The notes under the pieces were generated by a model. That model had not been told where the DNA came from. It saw nothing but the letters and a program-made list of their open reading frames with translations, and searched no databases. From Lasiosphaeria ovina (lineage: Eukaryota; Ascomycota; Sordariomycetes; Sordariales; Lasiosphaeriaceae): a stretch of 64,000 nt of DNA. The stretch is from positions 4,846,001 through 4,910,000 of the forward strand of contig JAULSN010000004.1 of the NCBI GenBank assembly GCA_033439765.1, given 5' to 3'. Below are positions 23,049-34,150 of the stretch, in pieces (positions within the stretch are counted from its first letter, which is position 1; each line of letters opens with the position of its first letter). Both the position numbers and the translations under genes were made by a program.

Positions 23049-24853
23049 ATGCCATCTTCGCTTCTCTTCGGCCTGGCGGCGTCCCTCTCGCTGGCGGTGC
23101 CAGCCTACGCCGGCTTCCAGGTGCAGTGCTTCAGCCGACTTTTCGACGAGCGGCTCGACCCCATCGTCAACCCCGGCAAGCTCTCCGGCCACGTCCACGT
23201 CATCTCGGGCGGCAATGGCTTCGCCGCTACCATGGACTTTGACAGAGCCCGGGCGTCGACGTGTACGACGTGCAACGTCCGCGACGACCTGTCCAACTAT
23301 TGGACGCCCAAGATGTACTTCCACGCCCAGAACGGCAGCTTCCTCCCGGTCCCCATCGTCGGAGACAACCAGTACGGCAACATGGGCGGCATGGTCATCT
23401 ATTACAAGTGAGGCAGCTTCTGACTCTTTGCAACATCTGGATGCTAACTGACTCGAAAACCAGCGACAACCGAGGCGACGTGCCCACCGACACCATCCAC
23501 CCGTTCCCGCCCAACTTCCGCATGCTGGCCGGCAACCCGTTCAAGCGCAACGTCACGACGGACGAGGCCGGGCAGGCGGTGCACATGAAGTGCCTCGGCG
23601 ACGGCGGCAACGTCAACTACCCGGGGTTCCCGCTGCGCAAGTGCTCGGGCGGCATCCGCGCCGAGGTGGTCATGCCGTCGTGCTGGGACGGCGTCAACGT
23701 CGACTCGCCCGACCACAAGGCCCACGTGGCGTACCCCGTCGGCGCCGTCGAGGGCGGCCGCTGCCCGCCGACCCACCCCAAGCGCCTCTTCTCCATGTTC
23801 TACGAGGTCACGTACTCGACCGAGGTGTTCCAGGACATGTGGCCCGGCAGCGGCAGCGGCAGCGGCCAGCCGTTCGTGCTCTCCAGCGGCGACCCCGTCG
23901 GCACGGGCTTCCACGCCGATTTTCTAAACGGGTGGGACGTCGCCGTGCTGGCCAACGCGGCGGCCAGCTGCCAGAACACGCTGACGCCCAACGGCAACCG
24001 CTGCCAGCCCGGCTACACGGGCGCCGACAAGGTCCTGCGCCACATGACGGACCAGGGCGAGGCCTTTGCCTGCAAGCTGCCGTCCGTGTCGGGCGAGAGG
24101 CCAAACGACGTGCTTGACACTCTGCTGGGCTGCAACCCTCTCACCGACACCGAGGCGGCTGCCCGCGCGGTCAGCTGCGGCGGCGCACAGAAGCCGGGCG
24201 GCACGGCTCCGTCTGTTGCTCCCTCTCCCTCTCCCTCTCCCTCTCCCTCTCCTTCTCCCTCTCCCTCTCCCTCTCCTTCTCCCTCTCCGGCACCCCCCGC
24301 CAGCACCGACACCAGCATCAGCAGCAGCAGCAGCAGCAGCAGCAGCCCGAACCCTGTCCCTACCACCCTCGCGACCGCGACCAAGCCAACCTCCGCGTCC
24401 ACCTCACCCTCCACACCAACACCAACCAGTACCACCCTCGCCAACGTCCCCCTCCCAGGCGGCGGCTCCTTCACCGACACGACGCCCCTCAACTTCTCCT
24501 ACATCGGCTGCGCGGCCGACGACCCAGCAGCACGCACGTTCGCGGCGGGCAGCAAGTGGGTCGCGCTGGCGGACATGACAGTCCAAAAGTGCATCGCGTT
24601 CTGCAGAAGCAGCGGCAACTACGCCTTCGCCGGCGTCGAGTGGGGGTCCGAGTGCTTCTGCGGGAATGCGCTGCCGGCGGACCGGGCCCCGGCGCCTGGG
24701 GCAGTGAATAAGTGCGTCAAGCCGTGCAATGGCGATGGTGAGCAGACGTGCGGTGGCGGCGGGGCCATGTCGTTGTACAAGGCCTGTGGGGCGGCGCAGG
24801 AGTGTGTTAACCAGCCGGTGCTGAGACGGCGTCGGGGGTTGCTGTTTGCTTGA
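23049..24853 (+). CDS. Secreted DUF1996-WSC protein
   Basis: Exons 23049-23407 and 23464-24853 give 582 aa; the 56-nt intron has GTGAGG, branch GCTAAC and ACCAG, phase 2. The signal peptide is MPSSLLFGLAASLSLAVPAYA. The first 320 residues are a DUF1996 domain: LDPIVNPGKLSGHVHVISGG, then YWTPKMYFHAQNGSF, NFRMLAGNP and the conserved MPSCWDGVN and DSPDHKAHVAYP segments. Its biochemical role is unknown to me. A (Ser-Pro)n linker encoded by a CCCTCT microsatellite (about 24218-24290) and Ser/Thr-rich sequence lead to a WSC domain (about 465-555: SYIGCAADD ... CIAFCRSSGNYAFAG ... ECFCGNAL ... CNGDGEQTCGGGGAMSLY), a Cys-rich fold linked to cell-wall polysaccharide binding. Probably an extracellular or wall-bound protein. 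Confidence 0.9.
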
Positions 24854-25495
24854 TTTTCTGCCGGTGAGGTGGAAACGGGAGCGGATTCGATTGTCGTTCG
24901 ATTCTCAGGTGCATATTTTGTATATTCTTTGTAGGCTCGATGCTTCGGGTGGAACTCTTTTTCTTTCTTTTTCCCGGCGCCGTGTGTTGGTGCGGCTTTG
25001 CAGATTGAAACTGCTCTTTGTGTTTTATTTTACTCATTCGTGTATATCATTCGATTCTTGACAGCTCCATATAGCGGGATGCTTTGTAGCTTATTTATCT
25101 TATGTACCTAATTAGACTACCTAGACTTAGCTAGGGTTTCAAAAGGGAGTTTGTTAGTTTGAGGCCATGAAATAGTCGAGCTTAGTCCTTGAATTGTCAC
25201 ACAAGCGGGACAACAAAAGAGAAATCATTTCACGCAATAATTAAGTAGGTAGATAAACCAAGACTGGGTAATATTAACTGAACGTCGTTTATGGCGATTA
25301 TGCGTTCAAGTGTCTAAATTTAACCTCCAAATCTACAATGCGCCGGCTTCACTCTGCCATTATCCCTTGTATTCAATCAAAGGCAACATGCCACCCACGC
25401 TCGCTAATCAAACGCCACACTCATGCACTACTATTCGGCTGTCCGGCACGGACATTTTCACACGCAAAGAAACAGTTTACGACAGTACAAAAGGG
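24854..25495. other. Intergenic, between convergent genes
   Basis: 3' flanks of the DUF1996-WSC gene and the permease gene; AT-rich around 25040-25330, with no supported ORF. Confidence 0.5.
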
Positions 25496-27903
25496 TCATA
25501 TCGACAGGTTGACAGGCAACTCGTCTCTCATAATGTAGACTTCGCCGATAAGAACCACACAGCCGATGGTCATGGCGAGGGCGATGATGGGCAGGTTCTC
25601 GCGGGCAAAGTCGACGCCGCGCACGTGGATGTGCTTGCGGCCGAGGATGTCGCGCCACAGCAGCCCGGCCAGCGACGCGCTGAACGTGGTGCTGAAGGCG
25701 CCGTAGTTGACGCCGAGCGCCATGGCGTACACGGTGGCCCAGAAGGTGCGGTTGCTGATGGGGATCAGGTTCTCGGCGTGGATGGCCTGCCACGCCTGGA
25801 TGACGCGCGAGAGCAGGATCGACGCGCCAATGTTTGTGCCCGTGAACTATTACATGTCAGTATTTCATGTCTGAAAAGTGATCATCAGGCTTGACAAGGA
25901 CTCACGTTGCAGATAACCACAGACAAGAACCCCATGCCGCCGATGGCGCCGACGGTTCCCGTCTTGTCAACCCAGTGGTCCCACCCGTGGGCAAACACCT
26001 CGACCCAGCCCTTGGTGACGAGAGCCTGCACCAGCACAAACATGGAAAAGGCAAACGGCACAAGGGCAAAAGGCAAATGCGTGACCACGGCCGTGACGGT
26101 GGGAAACGTCTCTTGCGACCATCTGTATGCGTGGGCGACGACCGACACGAGCGTCGCCCGCTCGTCGGGCTTTTGAGCGCCCACGCCCTTCTCCAAGGCC
26201 AGGTCTCGCCCTGCCTCGTCCAGCTCCGTGCTCGACGACAGATCGACCGGCGGGCTTTTCTTGGGGTCGTCTTGGCTAGAGCGACTAGGAGGCTCCTTCT
26301 TCTCCGAAGTAATCTCGTCGCCCGTCGTGGCGCCGCCAGCTGCAACGATCTTGTCCTGTGGTGATGAGTCGGTTGGTGCCTGGCCCTTGTCTGCCGAGCC
26401 CGTCTTTTCCGCGCCCAAGAGCGCCAGTCTCGCAGCCTCCCGCTCCTTCAGCGCGCGCTCACGTCTGGCCTCTTCGACTTCCCGCCGGCCCTTGCGGGCG
26501 ATTTCTCGTGTCTCGTGGCGCTTCATCCACCCGGACCCAATATCCCAGCACAGCATGACAAAGGCCGCAGGCACCGTCACGTAGAAGACGGGATGCGAGC
26601 CGATCTCGGTGCTGGCGGCGTTGAGCGCCAAGAGGGTGACGAGGGTGGCGGCCATGATGGCAGCGCCGAACCAGGCGCCCCCTTTATCCAGGAAGGGGTT
26701 CATGATCTCCTCGAGCGAGAGGAGGTTGCCGTGTTCGCCGTTGGCGTGGTGGTTCTCTTCCTCCTCGGCGGTGCCTCTTGCGTGGGGGATGTTGGGATTC
26801 ACAGGTTTCTTGGCTCGCAGGTTCTCAGGCAGCTCGTGCATCTTGATAGAGATGGGGATGAGGTCCTCGCTGGCGAAGATGATGTAGAGCAGGAAGGGGA
26901 ACAGAATGATGGCGGTCGCGACGACGGGCACAATCATATTGGCCGTATAGTCAATGAACCTAATGCCGAACGCCCCAGCGAGCACGAGGTTTGTGGGGTT
27001 GGACGAGACCAGGATGGCCGAGGCGATGTTGGCAACGGCGAACTGGGTGAAGATCCAGGCCCTGGGGTGGATGATGTTGCTCGACACGCGCGTCATGTAG
27101 GCAAGGAAGGCAGTGCCAGACAAAATGATGGGGTCATTGCCAATGAAGCTGCCCAGGACAAAGAAAAAGGAGTAGAGGTAGAAGAACAGCCTGTTGCCGT
27201 TTTTGCCGCCCCATTGCAGCACCCTGAAGGCCAAGTAACGGATCAGACCAGAGGCGTCGATGGAGATGGCGATGTAGGCAAGGGTGATGAAGAAGGCCAT
27301 GATGTCAATGGGGAAGATGTTGTCTGCCCCTATGGTGCCGTCGGCCACCTCCTGCCGGCCAATGGCCAGGATGGCGAGCAGAAAGAGATCCGCGATGAGA
27401 GGAGCCGTGACAAAGTTGACCGGAAACCTCAGCCGGACGAACCGCGACCGGGGCTTCTCAAGGTCGAGCTCATGGCCCGGGCGGCGGTCTGGCCTGGGCG
27501 CGATGATGCGCATCCAGCTTAGGAAATCCAGAAAGGCGTTTGAAAGCCATCGTGGAAGGTAGACGGGGATGTGGAAGGGGGAGATGACGATGATGTCTGT
27601 GCGCAGGGGGGAAGGTTTGGGTTAGCTTGGATGCTTGAATGAATTAGTCGCTCAAAACGGATTGTGAATGCCCTGGGATTGGCCCTCATCCTCGCCCAAC
27701 CTGATGCCCCAGTCATCAAAACCACTGGCATCAGAAAGATGCACACAGAGTGGATGAGAGTGTGGGCGAGAGAGCGAGACAGGGCGAGTGAGTGTGCAAT
27801 TTTTGTGCAAGTTTGGGCGCGACTCACTGGTGGCGACAAAGACAATGAGGGTGACGATGGACCGCCAGTCCTTGATGTCTCCTTTTTCCTGTGTGTCTGG
27901 CAT
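25496..27903 (-). CDS. ArsB/NhaD-type ion permease (citrate-transporter-like membrane protein)
   Basis: Exons 27828-27903, 25906-27596 and 25496-25846 give 705 aa; introns are 231 nt and 59 nt. The protein starts MPDTQEKGDIKDWRSIVTLI and has some ten hydrophobic segments in two halves. SFIGNDPIILSGTAFLAYMT and VANIASAILVSSNPTNLVLA in the first half and FTGTNIGASILLSRVIQAW in the second carry the two Asn-rich re-entrant signatures of the ion-transporter superfamily that contains ArsB arsenite permeases, NhaD Na+/H+ antiporters and P-protein. The halves are joined by a long charged cytoplasmic loop (roughly residues 360-490), rich in Lys, Glu, Ser and Pro. No arsenic genes lie nearby, so the transported ion cannot be named. 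Confidence 0.85.
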
Positions 27904-29555
27904 GGTTCCTTCAGCGGCTCTAGTCGTGATAGAAAACTGACCTAGCAGAGCCGAGGCCGGCGCGACGACTCTTGCTCAAGTAAATAACCAAAAGTGCAGT
28001 CTCGATGGCGCTGGCTGAAACACCAACGGCGAGCAAATCGACGGCGCACGTGGGGGAATGGAAATCCTTGATGTGGGGATCGACACACCCATCCCAACGC
28101 CAATTCCACTGAAGTCGAGGGTATGACGGGCGGCGCGGGCGCCCAGGTTGGAGCGAGCTTGGCACGATTAGTTAGCCCTGCTGGGCACAATTGGCGGCGC
28201 GGGGCAGGGAAAGCACAGCCCCTCGCCGCCTCGGTGTCGCCCGCCGCCTGCCCCACCGCTGTTTGTTGCCTGCGCCGTCCGTTTTCTCATCCATCCCCGG
28301 CCTCGTCGTCCTCGTGTTGGTCACGTTTGCTGGGCCGATAAAACAAAAATCAGCTTATCGTCCCGGGAGCCGCCAACCTCGAGGTTTCATGTGTGCTGCC
28401 CCGGACTGTGCTACAGTACTAAGCTGGGGCAAAGCTGGCGCACGAGGTAAGGTAAGAGCCAACGCTCCCTGCTCAGGCTGCGCAGGCTGCAATTTCCATG
28501 TCTTTTGGTGCGACTTGTCGGCTGGGCGCCATTCTCAGCGCAAGCGCCATCAGAAATCCCGCCCCCAACGGTTCACTATTTGTCGCAAAACACAAAAGTT
28601 GCCTAGCTACTGTTTTACAATTACGGCGTCGCAAGTGTTGGTGATGTTGGCGACTTTGTCACCTCCCAGGCCAGGGCAGCCCAGCGCCGCCGTCCGAAGT
28701 GAGCAAGGACGACGAGCAGCGAAGGATGAAGCGCCTCGCGGCGGGCCGCAGAGGCAATCCAAATTCTCTTGGAATCCCTCCCCAACATCGACCCAACCAA
28801 ACCCTAGGGGGCTCGCATCCTCCCCCCATCGAATTTACGTGGTATTTGATGTCGGAATGCTGAGGAACGCAATTGGCCATCAGGCTGGACACGCGACCGC
28901 TTTGTGAATCCGGGATGTCATGCTGTGGTCCGCCCATCTTGGCAGCTCGGGGCAGTTCGGAGCAGTCACTGCAGCGAGTGCGAGGTGGTTACCGCCAATC
29001 TGTCCGTCTTACTTCCGTACCGTCGATCGCTAGTTTTGACTCCTTCGGTGACCCTTCGAGAAGCTGGCGTGACTTTTTGGTCAACGCAGGATGCAGAACC
29101 AGTCGCCACACGTCGCCCCAGCCCCCTTCGATCTTGGCAGTGCTGTTCGTTCGGCATTGCTTCCATGCGTCTTCGATGACTTCCACCTCCCTATTCCAGA
29201 TGGAGTTAATACTTGAGGTGCCGTATTCTGCATTGCGAATCGGCACTGCACGCCCGGCTTTGGTTTGCACGATGCATGCAGTGACAGCCTCCCCAAAATT
29301 AGCAGCAAATATCACCCCGTGCGTCTGCCCACAGCCTTGCCATTTTCTCTCCTTCGATAATGTAAACGGACCAAGTCCGGCTTGCACCTTTGAATCGGTG
29401 ACCATTTTTCCAAGGCCACCTCTCCACCATACCTTGTGTTGTGAGTTCAGAGTATTCCTGGGCTGTCTGTCGTCAAGCGTCGAACGCCCAGCAGCCGCCA
29501 TCAGCTGTTTTGCAGCGTCCCTTTGGACGAGTCGGAGTCGAGGACTCGAGAGGTC
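27904..29555. other. Intergenic between divergent genes
   Basis: A 1.65-kb divergent upstream region. The longest frame (28873-29595, +) encodes nothing I recognise, shows low-complexity Cys/Ser/Arg content and overlaps the next gene's first exon in another frame, so I do not call it. A regulatory region or an unseen small gene is possible. Confidence 0.4.
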
Positions 29556-31823
29556 ATGCCGGTGGTCTCGTCGTCCTCGCTGCTGCGGCCTTTAGTCAAC
29601 GGCAACCTTGGCGCCAATACTTCTTTGTCACTCGCTACGAATCGGTCGTCCGATGCAATAATCCAAGTCGTTTGCGCCTGGCCCGTGTCTGGCCAGTATG
29701 GGGCCGGCTCGAGAGTTCTGTAAGCTGTCCCCGTCTTTGCATTGTGCATACGTAGATATATACCAATGCAACGCAACGATGCCCCTAACGTTTATTGTGG
29801 CCAATGCAGTTACTATGTGCTCGTTGCCGCCTGTCTACTTGCCCGCAAGGCTACCTGGCTCCGCGGTCCTTGCCTAGTCGCTGCCCTTCTCTTCCCAGCC
29901 GTCGCAGCCATTCACGGCATCGTGTTAGCAGCAGTCCATGTCGATGGCAAGCTCAACTCCCCTTTCCAGTTCAAGGACCCCAGCTGACACATCACATGCA
30001 TGCTTCAGGCGCCGTTGACATGGACCTTTATGGCGCGTTTCAGCTCTGCTCCATAGGAATACTGACTGCTCCGACCACTGTCAGGCTGTCTTCAACCTAC
30101 TTCAACGACCCGGGTCGGAATACCATATTCTTGTGGACTGGCCTTGTTCTTGCAGGTGAGCAACTGTCCCCCCTAAACGAACGAACGTGCCTGACAAAGG
30201 TATTTCCATCAAGGGCTCATAAGCCTGACGGTTGAGTTCTACCGAAGCAACACATTTCCGTGCTCGGTCGACGATTTGGGAACCCCCTTCTCCTCCGAGG
30301 TGGCCGCAAATCTGGACAGATTCCCCTATGGCACAGCAACATGCGGCCTCACCTGCTCGAGCCCTGGCGGACCGTCGTCTCCTTTGCGGCAGGACGCGGC
30401 GAACAACATCTACGTCATCCCTGCCCCTACCAGGCTCCCGTTCGGCACCGGTACCCTTCTCGCCGCCGCCTGCGGTATCCCGGCGATCCTGTCGCTCGCC
30501 TTTATGTTCAACAAGATCCTCGAGATCAACTGGAAATCGCGCTTCGGTAATGGAAACCAGGACGAGCTTGTTAACGAGCCCATCCAAGGCACCAATGGCG
30601 CCACTCCCGGCACAATGAAGAATGTCAACAAGATGGTCCGCGACCTGTTGAGTGCCATCGAGGTCCCCGTATCCGGCGCTGCTGTTCTATCTATTCTCGT
30701 CATCGGAGAGACCAATTTCTTCACCGGCCAGGTCAGGTACCAGACCGAGCCAATGGCTAGTATTGGTAAGTGGCATATGCGACTTGTGGCAGTCAGGGGA
30801 AGTTCACTAACATTTGCGTCATTTTCAGGCCAGTGGGCGCCAGTGGCAGGCACTTTGCTTGCTGCGCTTGGATCGCTATATCTTCTCCTAGCCGCGGAGG
30901 AGGACGAAAACGAGTGCAACTGCCCGCATAACCACCACCACAACCATAGCGGGGCTGACCGGCATTCCGCGTCGAGGAGCGATCGAGACATCCGAACTAG
31001 CCAAGAGAATACGATTGCCCATCGGCCTTCCATGCAGGAAGTTGACATAGGCTTGCTTGGACACCCCCATTTCTTCACTAGTGCAAGAGCCCCTGAAATG
31101 GAGTCAGCTCCATCCCACGAGCTGGCACGTACCGTTACCCGCCACACCATATTCGACATTGACCACAATAACAGCCGACGCAGAGTGGCCAAGGCACTTA
31201 CCCAGTTCACCAACTGGCTTGGCGTCGCCGCGCATGTCGACGACTCCGAGTTCAAGCGCGGAAGGGCGACCGACTATCCCGAGATACCGGGCGAGCGCCA
31301 CCGGAACCCGGAGCTGTCTCGCATCAGGGATACGTACAACCCCGCCCGAGACGCCGACGGGAATGCGACCCCGGTCCCTCGGGAGGGCCGGTCGCGGGCC
31401 AACAGCTACATGACGGCCGGCTCGACGACCCCGAGAGCAACATCCCCTTCCCCGTCCGCAAGACCGCGGTCCGTCACACTGCCAGATCAGCCGACCGCTT
31501 CGGGGCTGCTGCACACCCCTAGCTCGTCGTCTTGGTCTGTCCTCCCGCCGGCAGACGCGAGACACGGGGACATCCTCGAGGTACCCCCGCCGAGCCACCA
31601 CAGCCCATCGTGGAGCAAAGCACACTCGCACCCCCTGACCACGACTTCCATCGTCTCGGTTCCCAGCGGGCCCAGCTCCCCTGCCATCGTGGTCTCATCG
31701 GACACGGACGTCGTCTCCCGGTCTGATGGCAACCAATTGCCAGCGACGGACTTAGCGAGGATACCTTCATCGGCCGGGGTCCCAGCATCACCGTCGGCAG
31801 GAGAGCCGCCTCGCTCCCCGTGA
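29556..31823 (+). CDS. Polytopic membrane protein of unknown function, fungal
   Basis: Five exons give 664 aa: 29556-29719, 29810-29946, 30009-30155, 30214-30765 and 30829-31823. The second intron (29947-30008) begins GCAAGC, a GC-AG intron; the others are GT-AG with CTAAC/CTGAC branch sites, and all phases agree. The N-terminal half has about six to seven hydrophobic segments, for example YYVLVAACLLARKATW, GPCLVAALLFPAVAAIHGIV, NTIFLWTGLVLAGLISLTVE, GTGTLLAAACGIPAILSLAF, VPVSGAAVLSILVIG and GQWAPVAGTLLAALGSLYLL. Extracellular-looking CSVDDLG and CGLTCSSPGG loops hold paired cysteines. The last 350 residues are hydrophilic, with His clusters (NHHHNHSG) and Ser/Pro-rich disorder. I do not recognise a named family. 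The 63-nt fourth intron is open and in frame, so retention would insert 21 residues. Confidence 0.8.
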
Positions 31824-33046
31824 GCTGACCGGCTACTCGAACTGCATCATTACCACCCATCATTCTAGAGACGGAAACACCAAGTACGAATGGCAGCCAT
31901 CTCGTATTTTGCGGTTGAGTCAGTGGGATAAGTCTTTTGGGCCTAGACACTGAGCACGAAAACGAGTTTCCCAAAACAAAAACAGACCAAAACGCCGACC
32001 TGGCGCTTGACGTTGCAATAACAAGCCCACAGAGCGGCAGCACACCTGTACGATCAATTATGTTATACTTATATACGAGCAACAGGAGGGATACATGCAC
32101 AATAGGTACTGTTTAGTGATATAAAGCTGAGAGGTCAAGTACTTTGCGTATCAAGAGCCTCGGGACAGCGCAGCAGAGGTCGTGAGACAGTTTACGCACA
32201 TGCAAAAGCCATTTCGCTTTAGTGATAGGTGTAACTTTAGAAGTCGCACCTCGAGTGGATTTCTTCAATATGGCCATGGAGGCGTTGCGTTGGAAGATGG
32301 ACCAATCCAAGGTATGAGAATCCAGCGGGCTAACTCATTATCTTATTCTCCAGGAAAGAAGGAAGAAGGTTGTACTTTCTTGTATTCCGACATCCGAGGA
32401 AACAATAAACCAGGCTTATCCACCCAATTTTTAGCAAGCCCAATTTAAGATAACTTTTCAATAGGGAATTCATCGGGGCACCCACCCTAACACTCCGTAC
32501 ACCCTCCTTTCCACAATTGCCAGCTGTATCTAAGACCCGTATTTTTAGCGGTAAAATCGGTACTTCTGGATACTGGCCCCCATATGTAGATTTTTCGCCT
32601 TCCACATGCCGGGCATGCGCATGAGGCCTGAAACGCATTTTCCGGGCTTTTCGTCAGTTGTGTTCATTTTCAGGGCTTAGTCAGCAGCCAGGTTAACTGG
32701 TCTTGCGGCCGGCTAGGAAAATGTGATAGATTTGGTGTAAATCAGGGTGTTGCGCTAGCTATTGGCCAAGGTTGCGATATTTTTTCGTTATTTTGTGTAG
32801 ATATGAAGACTTCGGCCGGGCTTGCAACTTGACGTAATTGTGGCCTAAGCTCCCTAAGTGTAGGTACGTAACGATAGGGTGGGTGCCCCGATGAATTTCC
32901 TTTAAATAGGGCAATAGCGAACCATAGCAAGGTAACTAAAGTAAATTCCGCAACCGACAAAGGTAGAAAAGCAGGCGCACCTTTCCCTCCCCCCAGACTG
33001 CTGTCGGCATTCGATCTAAAACTCGAGCAACCTACTCGGAACTGAG
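31824..33046. other. Intergenic, holds a MITE-like element
   Basis: No gene seen. AT-rich sequence; 32463-32901 is an inverted-repeat element described separately. Confidence 0.5.
32463..32901. mobile_element. MITE-like non-autonomous element (439 bp, 27-bp inverted ends)
   Basis: The left end 32463-32489 (core ATTCATCGGGGCACCCACCC) is the reverse complement of 32875-32901 with one mismatch. The interior has no coding content. The size and ends suit a miniature inverted-repeat transposable element, but I could not find a clear target-site duplication and its ends do not match the Harbinger element, so the family is unassigned. Confidence 0.65.
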
Positions 33047-34150
33047 ATGGACGGACAGAACAAGATAATCGTTAGGAAGCCGGGAGCCAACCCCTCCAGC
33101 GAAGAAGATGGCGACCCCAAAGTCAGGGAAGTCGCCCAGACCCGACAGTGGCTCCAAGAGCTCCTGAAGAGCAAGAGAAATGGCCAAAGGGTTATGAGCC
33201 CCGCGACAGAAAGGCGAGCTAAAGAGCTCGTTGCTCTCTGCGACTCCAAGGAGCTGAACGCAACCACCCTCGAGGCAGTACGCTTCGCAACAGAGGAGAT
33301 GGAGAAGCGCCTCGAGCTTGACGAGAAGTATGCACCGGCGCTGGAACGAATTCGGCAGCTGGAGGTCGACTCGTTCCGCCTACGCTACGGCGACTACTTG
33401 GCCGCGTACATGCATCACGTGCGCAAAAACGCGAGAATACTAGACAGATGGGATCACGACAATTTCCCTGTCAATACAGTACAGCTCGTCCCTCCACCTG
33501 TTCGAACCAATCCGGAAGCGTGGCAGTTCTTCATGTCACAGCGCTGGACCGATATATACGTCAGGCTCTATAAAGAAGAAACCGAGTGGCGGACACTCGA
33601 TGACCCAACAGACCCCAACGTGTGCAAGGCGCCCCTAACCCAACTACTATACATCATTGCATCGAGAACCGACCAGAGGGCAGTTGATATATATCATACG
33701 ATCGGAGCATACTCCAGAAGAAACGAGGTTGCGCACAGCGCGTTTGGGGACTATGCAAAGCAACACATGGTCTACGAAATGAAGAACGAGCTAGAAAAAG
33801 ACCTCCGCAACCTTGCCAAAGCCCCCAAGGCCTGCCAGCGGGACGTACCTGCAATCAAAAAGGCAATTCTTTCGACCGCGTCAAAATATTTTGACCCGTT
33901 CGTATGGGATGATGAAACGCAGATGGTCACAACAGCACAGCAGCGACCACAATCTGAGATCTCTGCGCCACCGGAAGATACTCCACACAAGAAGAAGAAG
34001 CAAGAGAGGAAGGCGAAGAAGGCGCGGGAAGAAACGGCTCGCGATGAGTCCAATACCGATGGTGCGGGTCAAGGGGGGGGCAGGGATGAAGAGGAGGAAG
34101 AACTCATGGATTTCGGCGATCTTTTCTACGAAGAGGTTGGCGAGAATTGA
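33047..34150 (+). CDS. Uncharacterised protein, lineage-specific looking
   Basis: Single exon, 367 aa, starting at the first in-frame ATG. Residues 1-30 are acidic and polar. The middle is predicted helical with many aromatic residues (LRYGDYLAAYMHHVRKNARI, WDHDNFPVNTVQLVPPPVR, WQFFMSQRWTDIYVRLYKEE). A further helix follows around RNEVAHSAFGDYAKQHMVYE. The C-terminus is a strongly basic run (HKKKKQERKAKKAREE) followed by an acidic one (DEEEEELMDFGDLF), an arrangement seen in nuclear proteins. There is no signal peptide or membrane segment. I recognise no domain. The gene sits 146 bp after a MITE-like element and before gene-poor sequence. Confidence 0.65.
   Translation: MDGQNKIIVRKPGANPSSEEDGDPKVREVAQTRQWLQELLKSKRNGQRVMSPATERRAKELVALCDSKELNATTLEAVRFATEEMEKRLELDEKYAPALERIRQLEVDSFRLRYGDYLAAYMHHVRKNARILDRWDHDNFPVNTVQLVPPPVRTNPEAWQFFMSQRWTDIYVRLYKEETEWRTLDDPTDPNVCKAPLTQLLYIIASRTDQRAVDIYHTIGAYSRRNEVAHSAFGDYAKQHMVYEMKNELEKDLRNLAKAPKACQRDVPAIKKAILSTASKYFDPFVWDDETQMVTTAQQRPQSEISAPPEDTPHKKKKQERKAKKAREETARDESNTDGAGQGGGRDEEEEELMDFGDLFYEEVGEN

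Noticed and set aside
25310..25894. 194-codon plus-strand frame over the permease 3' end
   Set aside because: It overlaps the conserved last exon of the permease in antisense; Val/Ala/Asp-rich shadow.
28873..29595. 240-codon plus-strand frame in the divergent intergenic region
   Set aside because: Cys/Ser/Arg-rich with no domain or splice-supported partner, and it runs into the first exon of the membrane protein gene in a different frame.
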